Source: a virus
Length of the DNA stretch: 20,937 bases
IMG/VR virus record: IMGVR_UViG_3300039412_001175
Span: 1 to 20,937 of that record
Direction: 5' to 3' (one strand)
The translations under genes were made by a program, and so were the position numbers. The notes below the pieces were generated by a model, which saw nothing but the letters and a program-made list of their open reading frames with translations, was not told the origin of the DNA and made no database searches. Of the stretch, positions 7,139-14,500 are shown piece by piece. Each line of letters begins with the position of its first letter. Positions within the stretch are counted from its first letter, which is position 1.

Positions 7139-8345
7139 GGACGGCCTCCTCGCCTGTGAAGGCTCCCCAGCGCTCGATCGTGACCTGGGCGTAGGCGGGA
7201 TCGATCTCGATCGCATGGCAGCACCGGCCCAGTCTCTCGGCCGCTATCAACGTGGAGCCCGAGCCCGCGAAGGGTTCGTAGATCGCGTCGCCCGCGCGGG
7301 TGCTGTTGGCCAGGCACTCCTCGACGAGAGCGACGGGCTTCATCGTTGGGTGCTCGATGCTCCTGGCTGGCTTGTCGTACTCGAGGACGCTGCTGGCTGA
7401 GTTGTCGCCATACCAGCGGGTTCCGGCATGCGCGCCACGTCCCGGTCTCCCCGCGCCAGGTGTGTAGCCATACAGGATCGGCTCGTGGGCGTAGTGGTAG
7501 TCGCTATGTCCGAGCACGATGCTGTTCTTGACCCAGATGAGCTCCTGATGAAGACGCCAGCCGACATCGCGGACTGCGAGAAGGAAGTCGAGCTGTCGCG
7601 GTCCGGCAGGGACGGCGACGTAGAAGGGGGCCGAGGGCGCCAGAGGCGCAACACGACACGCTGCGGCGAAGACGGCCGGGCCCTGCTCCGCCTCGTCGTT
7701 GGCGATCCGCAGCGCTCTGGCGGTCTTGCCGACGTAGCCGACCCCGTATGGCGGGTCCGTCCACATGCACTCCGCGGTCGCCCCGTCGGTGAGCCTGGCC
7801 ACGTCCTCGGGCTTGGTGGCGTCGCCACACAGGAGGCGATGCTGCCCAAGGAGCCACAGCTCACCGGGCTTGACGTATGGCTGCTCCGGAGGTTCGGGAG
7901 CCTCGTCGGGGTCGGTCAGGCCGGCCTTGGGGATATCGCCTGCGAGATCGGCCAGGAGGGCAGCGAGACCGGCATCGTCGACCGATAGGTCGGCCAGAAG
8001 ATCGTCGAGGACCGACTGTTCGGCGATCGCCATCGCGGCGATGGGATCCAGTGTCGCAAGAACGAGCGCCTCTTCCTCTTCGGATAGCTCGACGTAGAGC
8101 ACCGGCACCGAGCGCTCGCCCCGGCTGATCGCCTCCTCGACCCGGGCGTGACCGTCTACGACGTGCCCGGTGGTGCGGTTGACCAGGATCTGCGCAACCC
8201 AGCCGACGGTGTCGAGGGAGCCCCGCAGGGCCTCTCGTTGCTCTGCCGGATGCCGCCGCCAGTTGCGCGGGTTGGCCAGGAGCTGATCCGGCGGCTCCTG
8301 GCCGTGCCCGACGATCCGGGAGCGCCAGGGAGCGTTAGCGGTCAT
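7131..8345 (-). CDS. ParB-domain DNA adenine methyltransferase (copy 2)
   Basis: 404 residues, ~50 differences from copy 1 and no gaps. The ParB-like domain, DPPYG and FAGSGST motifs are all intact, so the enzyme should be active. Changes concentrate in the linker between the ParB and methyltransferase domains (EAPEPPEQPYVKPGELWLL region) and in the stretch before DPPYG. If target recognition differs between the two copies, the variable segment after DPPYG and around GYTPGAGRPGR is where I would look. The ATG at 8345 overlaps the preceding ORF's stop (ATGA) and keeps the same GGGAG ribosome site seen in copy 1. Confidence 0.9.
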   Translation of the reverse strand: MTANAPWRSRIVGHGQEPPDQLLANPRNWRRHPAEQREALRGSLDTVGWVAQILVNRTTGHVVDGHARVEEAISRGERSVPVLYVELSEEEEALVLATLDPIAAMAIAEQSVLDDLLADLSVDDAGLAALLADLAGDIPKAGLTDPDEAPEPPEQPYVKPGELWLLGQHRLLCGDATKPEDVARLTDGATAECMWTDPPYGVGYVGKTARALRIANDEAEQGPAVFAAACRVAPLAPSAPFYVAVPAGPRQLDFLLAVRDVGWRLHQELIWVKNSIVLGHSDYHYAHEPILYGYTPGAGRPGRGAHAGTRWYGDNSASSVLEYDKPARSIEHPTMKPVALVEECLANSTRAGDAIYEPFAGSGSTLIAAERLGRCCHAIEIDPAYAQVTIERWGAFTGEEAVRG

Positions 8346-8647
8346 GGCCAATCTCCCAAATTGGCGAAACCTGGATGCACGCACACGAGGCGGGCGTCAC
8401 GGTCTACGGGGGTCGCGAAAAGGGCTTTGTTTGCGAGGGGCAGTGTCGCGAGTCGCAATATCTCTCGCGGAAACGGGGCGTCTCGGTCCCTGCCATCGGC
8501 GAAAGGGCTTTGCGAGTGAGCTGGCATCTTTGCTACCACGGGCCTCACGTCGAGCCGACCTCCGCCCGTTCGCCAGATACCCCACTCGCGGTGCCTTCGC
8601 CCCACACGCGGGCTCACAGGGCCCGACGTCGCAACGGGGCCGGTCAT
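8342..8647 (-). CDS. Small unknown protein, 101 residues; deletion-joined relative of the small ORF plus HNH tail
   Basis: The ATG at 8647 overlaps the serine recombinase stop and the TGA overlaps the methyltransferase start. The first two thirds resemble the 84-residue ORF of copy 1 (REWGIWRTG, LDVRP, SPFADGRDRDAPFPREI). The last ~29 residues match the end of the HNH protein (NKALFATPVDRDARLVCVH). The nuclease core, including all HNH residues, is absent. It is thus either an ancestral single ORF into which an HNH gene inserted in copy 1, or a fusion left by deletion of that gene. Functionality of the product is uncertain; it may mainly pass ribosomes to the methyltransferase. Confidence 0.5.
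   Translation of the reverse strand: MTGPVATSGPVSPRVGRRHREWGIWRTGGGRLDVRPVVAKMPAHSQSPFADGRDRDAPFPREILRLATLPLANKALFATPVDRDARLVCVHPGFANLGDWP
8391..8513 (-). repeat. Degenerate direct repeat pair matching the HNH-flanking repeats
   Basis: Units at about 8391-8430 and 8472-8513 correspond to the repeats at 2155-2192 and 1761-1797. Here only about 40 bp separate them, against 357 bp in the other copy. Confidence 0.55.
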
Positions 8648-10182
8648 GCCGACCTGGCCCGTGCAGCCGCCAACCACTCATCGCGGCCTTCGATGGGAAT
8701 TCGGTAGGTTGTTAACGCGTGTCCAACTCCTGTCGGGCGCGCTTTAACCACCACCTCGGGCAGCGCCAGCGCCAGGCCGTGGGCGTAGGCGGCCGGAGTG
8801 AGGCGCCCCGACACGAACTCCCGCCCGGCGACGACGATCCGCTCGTAGACCGCGTGGATGAGTTCGCCCTTCGCCTCCGGGATGTCGGCTTGCTGCCAGG
8901 TCTCCGCGAGGGCGCGCAGCCAGGCCACTGCCCGATCCGCGGGCACGCCCATCTGCGCAGTCTCTTCCACCTCAGCCAGTGAGGCTCGGAGTTGCTTCAA
9001 GCGAGCGAGGTAGGTCTCGTCGCTGATCCCGCCACCGACGTGCTCGAGCGCCAGCTCCCGCATCTGGCGCTCGATCCGGGATCGGTCGATGGCCACCGGT
9101 CTCTTGGTGGAACCGAGGGCAGCCACGACTCGGGCGATGACGCCGTCGTTGAGATCGATGCCGCCGAGCTGAGCAAGGATCGGGAGATCCCAGGCCTCGG
9201 CCGGTATGCGGGCCTTGGGACCCCACGCCGGGCATGGCTTGGGGTGGAGCTTTCGGGGCTTTCGGTCGGCCGCGGCGCCGTCGCTGCGGACCCGACGACC
9301 GCACACGCAGTGAAGCAGCCCGCCCAAGAGATCGACTCGGTCGCGGCGGCGCGGACCGCTGCCTCGGCACTTGGCCCGCCTGACCTCCTCGACTCTGGCC
9401 CACAACTCGTCGGAGACCGGCGGGTTCGAGCGCCAGGGCGCGGGCTTCCGGGTTTCGTTGCGCCCGCGGTGTCTGCGTATCCAGCCGTTGTAGATCGGGT
9501 TCATCAAGATGCAGCGGATGCGCGACGCCTCAAGGCCTGTTTCGAGGGCGAGCTGCCGGGCGCTGACCGTGCCCAGGGCATAGCGCTCGAAGAGCCCGAC
9601 CGCGACCGCGATGCTGGCTGGGTTGATCTCGAGGGTATTGGGCGGCTCGGGCGATCGTCGTAGCCCCAACCCTGCATGGCCGCCCGGATCGTTCTCCTGC
9701 TCGAACTTGGCGGCGTAGCCCTCGGTGATCCGCTCCGAGAGCCGTCGGCTGTAACGCTCTGCACTTGCGGACTCGGCCACAAGCTCATCCCAGTCGTGGG
9801 GGTCGGAGCTCAGGATGCGCCGGTCGCACATGACCAGGGCGACGCCTGCCGGATGCAGATGGTCTTCGAGCAGCTCAAGGGTCCGGCGCAGGTTGCGCTG
9901 CCAGCGATCGCTGTATCCGGCCAGGAGAAGGTCGAACCCTCCTGCCTTGGCCTCGGCGAGCATCTGGGTCATCGTCGCCGAGCGCCAGACCGTGGTGCCG
10001 CTGTGGGCCACCTGAAACACCCGGCCTGTATCGATGAGACCGTAACGCTCGATGAAGCGGTCCTGCTGCTCGCGCTGGCTGGCGGGTCCGAACCGGTCGT
10101 ATTGACCGGCCGTGCTCTCGCGGATCCAGCGGGCGGCCCGCAGGCCCCGGATGTCGTCGAGAGAGCGCGGCAGTTGCTTCAT
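8644..10182 (-). CDS. Large serine recombinase
   Basis: A 512-residue site-specific recombinase. The resolvase domain has the nucleophile serine at ~23 (WIRESTAGQ) and the arginine motif SDRWQRNLRR. A recombinase domain follows (GLGLRRSPEPP, ILMNPIYNGWIRRHRGR, DELWARVEEVR), then a cysteine-containing ribbon (LLHCVCGRRV, KPCPAWG) and a coiled-coil C-terminal region. The ribbon shows three clear cysteines instead of the usual four, which may weaken metal binding. Such enzymes integrate and excise phages and islands. Here it lies inside an operon, not at an element edge: its ATG overlaps the 59-residue ORF and its stop overlaps the next ORF. Copy 1 keeps only its C-terminal third. Confidence 0.92.
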   Translation of the reverse strand: MKQLPRSLDDIRGLRAARWIRESTAGQYDRFGPASQREQQDRFIERYGLIDTGRVFQVAHSGTTVWRSATMTQMLAEAKAGGFDLLLAGYSDRWQRNLRRTLELLEDHLHPAGVALVMCDRRILSSDPHDWDELVAESASAERYSRRLSERITEGYAAKFEQENDPGGHAGLGLRRSPEPPNTLEINPASIAVAVGLFERYALGTVSARQLALETGLEASRIRCILMNPIYNGWIRRHRGRNETRKPAPWRSNPPVSDELWARVEEVRRAKCRGSGPRRRDRVDLLGGLLHCVCGRRVRSDGAAADRKPRKLHPKPCPAWGPKARIPAEAWDLPILAQLGGIDLNDGVIARVVAALGSTKRPVAIDRSRIERQMRELALEHVGGGISDETYLARLKQLRASLAEVEETAQMGVPADRAVAWLRALAETWQQADIPEAKGELIHAVYERIVVAGREFVSGRLTPAAYAHGLALALPEVVVKARPTGVGHALTTYRIPIEGRDEWLAAARARSA

Positions 10183-10358
10183 GCCGCCCTGACCTTCCCG
10201 CTCTTGCGCATCCGAGGGATGTTCCCTCTGGCGTCAAGCGCCTCGGCGCGCATCTGGTCGGGGCCATCGGGGTATCGGGCGTGCAGGGCCTCGACGTAGC
10301 GGGCGAGGGCCAAGACAAGCTGATCGCGATCCGCGGGCAGCACAACCTGGCCGTTCAC
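10179..10358 (-). CDS. Small unknown protein, 59 residues, upstream of the serine recombinase
   Basis: GTG start at 10358 with a strong ribosome site (GGAGG at 10366-10370, seven bases upstream); the stop overlaps the recombinase ATG (ATGA). The product is VNGQVVLPADRDQLVLALAR at the start, then a helix and a basic C-terminal tail (RMRKSGKVRAA). No family is recognised. Its size, charge and position suggest a DNA-binding accessory or excision-type factor for the recombinase, which is inference. The strong ribosome site and coupling make it the likely first cistron of the six-gene operon running to 6255. Confidence 0.65.
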   Translation of the reverse strand: MNGQVVLPADRDQLVLALARYVEALHARYPDGPDQMRAEALDARGNIPRMRKSGKVRAA

Positions 10359-10419
10359 CTGAGACCTCCGCGGATCGCGAAGTCCAAGTCAGCCTCGCTG
10401 CCACGGGCTCCTCGGGGGT

Positions 10420-10509
10420 GAGCAGGGTGAGCAAAGACGCTGTTTCTGGGTCTCTTTCCAATACACGCGAAGAGGGAACCTGGGAATGGGCACAATGCTC
10501 CCCCTGCTC
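10420..10509. repeat. Inverted repeat between primase and the recombinase operon
   Basis: The 14-base arms at 10420-10433 and 10496-10509 pair with one mismatch (GAGCAGGGTGAGCA against GAGCAGGGGGAGCA) and are separated by 62 bases. They fill most of the gap between the primase stop (10522) and the 59-residue ORF's ribosome site. Possible roles are an operator or an RNA fold controlling the downstream operon. Apart from this I see no convincing gene in 10371-10521. Confidence 0.5.
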
Positions 10510-10521
10510 CCCCCTGCCGGC

Positions 10522-12792
10522 TCATTCGGCGGGCCTCCGCACGATCAGCCCCTCATACACCGGGCTGCCGTGGACTTTGCGCCGGTGCACGGGGAAGCCA
10601 AGCCGATCATGGCGCTCGGTGAACGCTCGTCCGAAGACTGGCGCGGCCATGGCCTTGGACCCGATCGAGCCAGCCCAGGCCACGTAGGCCTCGTAGATCT
10701 TGGGTCCAGGGGTTGAGGCACCCGCCTGCGAGACGACCCATTCGCGCAGAAACCCACCGATGGGATCCTCATCCTCTTGGTAGGCAGCCGTCTCGCGCGC
10801 GACGGCGGTCGGAAACGGGTAGAGGGTCCCGGCGGTCGCATAGGCCACGGCGCCTCGGACAGCCCAGGCGAGGATGCCGCGGGCCTCGCCGGCGAGGACG
10901 GCCGCGAGACCCGGATCTTCGGCCGGACCGTCGCTTGCCTCGCCCCGTTTCGCGAACCGCACCGTCCACGGGATCAGCGCGATCCTGCGCCAGAATCCCT
11001 CCGACGCATCGTCGGCGGCGGGCAGATGGTTGGTCGCGAGATGGAGGGTATGGCTGGGTGGCCACTCCTCCTGGCGCCCATGTAGCTCGCGACCGGTCAT
11101 CAGATCGATTGAGGCGAGGCGCTTGAGAACTCCACCCTTGAACTTCGCCCCCTGCTCTGGTTCGCTCGTAAAGGCCAGGCGTGCTCCACGAAGGCGCATG
11201 AGATCAGAGGTTGGTGCGCCGGCGGTTCGGTTGGCGTTGAGCAGCGTCTCGACCGCGACTTCGAGGCTGTAGTCGCCTGCCATCTCACGACCGAGGGTCC
11301 GGAAGGCCACCGACTTACCGTTGTTGCCCGTGCCGTAATGGACGGCGAGCAGCTCCTTGGACGTGCCGACGAGCGATGCGCCGATCAGCCGGGCGAACCA
11401 GCTGATGAGGTCCTCGTCGCCGGCGAAGACCTCCACAAGAAACCGATCCCAGCGCGGGCACGTCGCCCGAGGGTCGTAGTCGAGTCGGGTGGATCGACTG
11501 ACCATATCCTCTGGTCGTCCCACCCGCAGGGCTCCGGTGCGGAGGTCGACCAGGCCGTTCTCGCAGCCAAGGATCCAAGGATCGGGGTCCCAGGCGTCGC
11601 CGGTTGTTGCAACGGGCTTCATCGCCGCAGTGATCCGAAGACCCGCCGCGATCGCGTCGTCGGTTGCGCCCGCAGCCATGATCGCGGCGACCGTCCGCTC
11701 GCGCATCTCGCCATCGGCAATTAGGAGCGCTTCGCTGTACCTCTCGCCGAGCGCCGCGAGCCATCGCCTGCGGATCTCCTGGTCCCGATCCGGGCGCCAG
11801 CGATGGCCATGCCAGATGAGCCAGATCCGTCGGCCATGGTCGAACCGGACCTCGTCTCCTCTCCGTTGGGCGAAGTGGTAGGCGGCGAGCGATTGACGGC
11901 TCAGATGATCGATCTGGCCGACAGTTCCCTCCGCAGGTTCCTCTTCGGCACCAGAACCCTCATCCTCAGGGTCGGGCAGCGGGCCGCCCTCGCCCTGGCC
12001 AGCCCGAGCCTGGGTTTGCTCACCTGGTGGTTTGCGCCCGATCGAGGCCGCGATCGTTTGGACCTCGTCTTCGTCCAAGGGTGGTCGGCACTGCAGCCGG
12101 TTGGCCTCGAGGAGCGCAGCGAGGATGACCGGCGCTGACGCCCCACGGCGGCGCATCGAGCCCGCGAGTGAGGCAAGGGTTGCATTGCGCTGACCCTCGA
12201 TGATCACATCGGGGATCGGACGCGCAGCGCCAACCCGGTCGAGGCCCCGACCGTCTCCCACGAGATCGCAAATCCAGGCTGGAGCCTCGGCGATACCTTC
12301 CTCGGGCTCGCGGAGCCAGCGGTACTGGCGGCCACTATGGTGCAGCGAGGGGGGCGCGACGAGATAGCTGCCCGGGCCTCGCAGGTCGACCTTTGGGAGG
12401 ATGGCGACCTTGGGTCCTATCTGTTCGGCCGTCCGATACAAGTAGTGACGGCCGCGCCCAGTTTCGACGGTGGCGGTCTCTGGTAGGGCGTAACCGCGGG
12501 CCCGGAGGGCATCCACGCCTTCGGGCCCGTCGATGTCGACTGCGACGATGCCAAAGGGCATCGCGATCCCGACGTTCGCGTCGGGCCACATTGCCCACCA
12601 CGCACGTATCTGATCGATGTCGGTGGTCGCATCGAGTAGGCCGCTCCTCGTCCGCGGGTGCTTGCCCTGTGCCGAGCACTCGGGGCGGCGGCAATCACAG
12701 ACGCCGTCGACCGGCGTGTGCAGGGGGATTACCGCCCAGCCCGCGGCTGCCATTGTCAGAGCGCCCTCGAGAAGGGCGGGCAGCGAGTTCAT
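10522..12792 (-). CDS. PrimPol-SF3 helicase replication protein
   Basis: A 756-residue bifunctional primase/polymerase and helicase. The N-terminal PrimPol domain (about residues 1-210) has a CDCRRPEC...GKHPR cluster, the metal-binding DID at ~86-88 and GRGRHYLYR. A D5-type region follows (RIWLIWHGHRWRPD, LGCENGLVDLRTG). The C-terminal SF3 ATPase has Walker A GTGNNGKS at ~486-493, the FTSEPEQG acidic motif and ATNHLPAADDASEGFWRRI with sensor Asn and Arg finger. Such proteins start and unwind replication of satellites, plasmids and prophages. I use the ATG at 12792; an in-frame GTG at 12852 is possible but would cover one operator arm. Copy 1 lost this gene. Confidence 0.92.
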   Translation of the reverse strand: MNSLPALLEGALTMAAAGWAVIPLHTPVDGVCDCRRPECSAQGKHPRTRSGLLDATTDIDQIRAWWAMWPDANVGIAMPFGIVAVDIDGPEGVDALRARGYALPETATVETGRGRHYLYRTAEQIGPKVAILPKVDLRGPGSYLVAPPSLHHSGRQYRWLREPEEGIAEAPAWICDLVGDGRGLDRVGAARPIPDVIIEGQRNATLASLAGSMRRRGASAPVILAALLEANRLQCRPPLDEDEVQTIAASIGRKPPGEQTQARAGQGEGGPLPDPEDEGSGAEEEPAEGTVGQIDHLSRQSLAAYHFAQRRGDEVRFDHGRRIWLIWHGHRWRPDRDQEIRRRWLAALGERYSEALLIADGEMRERTVAAIMAAGATDDAIAAGLRITAAMKPVATTGDAWDPDPWILGCENGLVDLRTGALRVGRPEDMVSRSTRLDYDPRATCPRWDRFLVEVFAGDEDLISWFARLIGASLVGTSKELLAVHYGTGNNGKSVAFRTLGREMAGDYSLEVAVETLLNANRTAGAPTSDLMRLRGARLAFTSEPEQGAKFKGGVLKRLASIDLMTGRELHGRQEEWPPSHTLHLATNHLPAADDASEGFWRRIALIPWTVRFAKRGEASDGPAEDPGLAAVLAGEARGILAWAVRGAVAYATAGTLYPFPTAVARETAAYQEDEDPIGGFLREWVVSQAGASTPGPKIYEAYVAWAGSIGSKAMAAPVFGRAFTERHDRLGFPVHRRKVHGSPVYEGLIVRRPAE

Positions 12793-12896
12793 CCAGGGAA
12801 GCGCCTGCCGCTCATTCCTGGATGGTAGCGGGCCTGCCACAGCGAAGGCCACAAACCGCTACCATTGGCGGTCACATTTGCGCGGGAGGCGGGTTG
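12793..12896. promoter_or_regulatory. Divergent control region with a perfect 10-bp inverted repeat
   Basis: The 104 bases between the divergent primase and HTH genes contain ATGGTAGCGG (12822-12831) and its exact reverse complement CCGCTACCAT (12856-12865), with 24 bases between them (centre to centre 34 bp, about three helical turns). This is a good candidate operator for a dimeric regulator controlling both directions. No clear -35/-10 pair could be fixed by eye. Confidence 0.6.
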
Positions 12897-13640
12897 ATGG
12901 AGTGGCGGCCGAAACCTGCGATGTCGTTCGGCAAGCCTGGCGATCCGGCCAGCTTCGGCGTCGTGTTCCCGTTCTCGTGGCGTCACGGCGCAATCGCTGG
13001 GCAGGGCTATGTGATCTACCGAGGGTTGGGCGGTCGGGTTGAGCCGGTCGGGCTCTCGATCGGCGATCCGGGTACGGGAGGAGCGGTCATTCCTAACGGG
13101 CCCCAGCCGCGTGTCACGACGACGATCCTTCGGCTCTTGCCTCTCGGAGCGATCGTTGCGGCTGGCGGAAAGGAGGCAGCCGCGTTGAGGGACGCTGTTC
13201 TCGCCGCCCAATCCTTGACGATGGCTCTGCCGCTGACGCCCGGGGAGGTGGCAGAGGCCAAGGAGAAGGGCATCCCCCTTCTGCATCTCCAAGGGTTCAC
13301 CATGATGAACGAGGCGGAGGCTGCGGATGCTGTGGCTGCCATGGCTGAATTTGCGGCCCTGTTCTCGGTTGGACCGGGCACTAGGCGGACCGGTCCGAAG
13401 GCGCGCCCCGATAGCCACTACCGAGCGGTCGCCGCGATCTACTCTCAAGCCGATCGTAAAGGCCGCAACCCGGTCCAGGCAGTCCGGGAAATGTACCGCG
13501 AGGCGACCGGCGTTCTTGTACCTCGCTCGACCGCCTCGCGCTGGGTGCGCCGGGCCGAGAAGAAGGGCTTCCTTGGGCCAGCGCCCGGTCCCGGCAGGAT
13601 CGGCCGCGCTCTCCCCGAGCCCCCCGACGGGGACGGTTAG
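12897..13640 (+). CDS. Putative DNA-binding regulator with C-terminal helix-turn-helix-like region
   Basis: The 247-residue protein starts at the ATG at 12897, with GGGAGG seven bases upstream; the frame is open further 5' but overlaps the primase. The N-terminal ~170 residues are of unknown family (FGVVFPFSWRHGAIAGQGYVIYRG, MTMALPLTPGEVAEAKEKG-like middle). The C-terminal part, DSHYRAVAAIYSQADRKGRNPVQAVREMYREA followed by PRSTASRWVRRAEKKGFL, looks like the replication-initiator or transposase-type HTH in which STASRWVRRA is the recognition helix. It is the only + strand gene inside the longer element and is divergent from the primase, the classic place for a life-cycle regulator. Function is inferred from position and HTH only. 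Confidence 0.65.
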   Translation: MEWRPKPAMSFGKPGDPASFGVVFPFSWRHGAIAGQGYVIYRGLGGRVEPVGLSIGDPGTGGAVIPNGPQPRVTTTILRLLPLGAIVAAGGKEAAALRDAVLAAQSLTMALPLTPGEVAEAKEKGIPLLHLQGFTMMNEAEAADAVAAMAEFAALFSVGPGTRRTGPKARPDSHYRAVAAIYSQADRKGRNPVQAVREMYREATGVLVPRSTASRWVRRAEKKGFLGPAPGPGRIGRALPEPPDGDG

Positions 13641-13777
13641 GGCCTCGGATTCCAAGGGCACCTTCCGGCCCCGGTGGTCTGTCACGCCTCTTTGGGCCTC
13701 CCGCCTGTGCGGGCCGCGACTACTGTCGCTGGCGCTCGGAGGATCGCAGGCGGGATGGGTGGTCGTATCTGGGTGAC

Positions 13778-14227
13778 CTAGTTTCGAGCCCCGGTTCCTT
13801 TGCTGCGACGCGGACGACCGCCCCGAAGGCGACCGCTGTAGGCATCGACGAGTTCGCTTGCAAGGGACGCCGCTGCGCGGCGGAGCTTGGGCGGCACTCG
13901 GTCCCAATGGACAGTGACGCTCACCGGCTGCACGCTCTCATCCACGACCACGCTGCCTCTTAGGGCCTCGAGGGTGGCCGTACCACGGGCCCAGTAAGGC
14001 AGGATCTGGTTGATACCGTCAGCTCGGCGGGTCCCATCACTCCGACGAGTGCCGAGCACTAGTTCTTCGACCAGTAGGTCATTGCCCTTCCGATAGGCGG
14101 CGAGCACGTCCGCCATGCGCTCGAGGCCAATTGCGGCCTTGATCCGAAGCGTTCGAGGCAGATCCGCGTCCTGAGCCACCCGCTCGAGATCAGCGATGAG
14201 GTGTAGCAGGGGCTCTTCGTCACGCAC
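13778..14227 (-). CDS. Unknown protein, 149 residues
   Basis: The GTG start at 14227 has no obvious ribosome site. The protein is helical at the N-terminus (HLIADLERVAQDADLPRTLR, IGLERMADVLAAY), has a variable middle and ends in a basic tail (RLRGGRPRRSKGTGARN) suited to nucleic-acid binding. No family is recognised. It lies between the integrase and the HTH gene, convergent with the latter; 137 bases separate their stops. It has no copy-1 counterpart because that region is deleted there. Codon use matches its neighbours, which supports a real gene. Confidence 0.6.
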   Translation of the reverse strand: MRDEEPLLHLIADLERVAQDADLPRTLRIKAAIGLERMADVLAAYRKGNDLLVEELVLGTRRSDGTRRADGINQILPYWARGTATLEALRGSVVVDESVQPVSVTVHWDRVPPKLRRAAASLASELVDAYSGRLRGGRPRRSKGTGARN

Positions 14228-14500
14228 GGCTGTTTGAGCCTACATCGAGGGACAGCCACCTTCTCGTGGCCGGCCCCGGCTACGAGATCAGGACGCCTGC
14301 GGCAGCGCCCTCACCGGGTCGCTCACCGTCGTACGGCTTGGGCCTGGTCGGAGCCCGACCAGAAATGCAACCTAATCTTGAGGGCCCGGACTCCACGTAC
14401 AGGTCCAGACTACCGATATCGTGGCCGCCCCCTCCCCCAAGGGCGGTCGTCTCCTCTGAGCCCGTCACCTGCTCCCTCGGGCGGCGGGGCTCTTCTGTTG
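14228..14500. other. Non-coding stretch downstream of the integrase with several palindromes
   Basis: No convincing ORF lies in these 273 bases. There is a perfect 8-bp palindrome with a 3-base loop (CTGGTCGG-AGC-CCGACCAG, 14344-14362) and a CCGCCC/GGGCGG hairpin near 14425-14446. Just after the integrase stop there is also a GAGCCC/GGGCTC pair (14458-14463, 14487-14492). These may be a terminator, regulator sites or part of an attachment region; I found no tRNA here. Confidence 0.35.

Larger units (their letters stand above)
6255..8345. repeat. Right arm of the 2.1-kb inverted repeat (element copy 2)
   Basis: Reverse-oriented partner of 2239-4329, equal in length. Differences are substitutions only, at roughly 6-23% of residues depending on the gene, so this is an old duplication or two related elements and not a recent copy. 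Confidence 0.9.

Noticed and set aside
10234-10461. 75-codon - strand frame from TTG, beginning with a stretch like the TerS tail (LLTLLTPEE)
   Set aside because: Overlaps the 59-residue ORF, which has a far better start signal; the likeness is only a few residues, so a TerS remnant is possible but unsupported.
12393-12896. 5' extension of the HTH-type gene to 12393
   Set aside because: Would run antisense through the primase PrimPol domain; the ATG at 12897 has a proper ribosome site.
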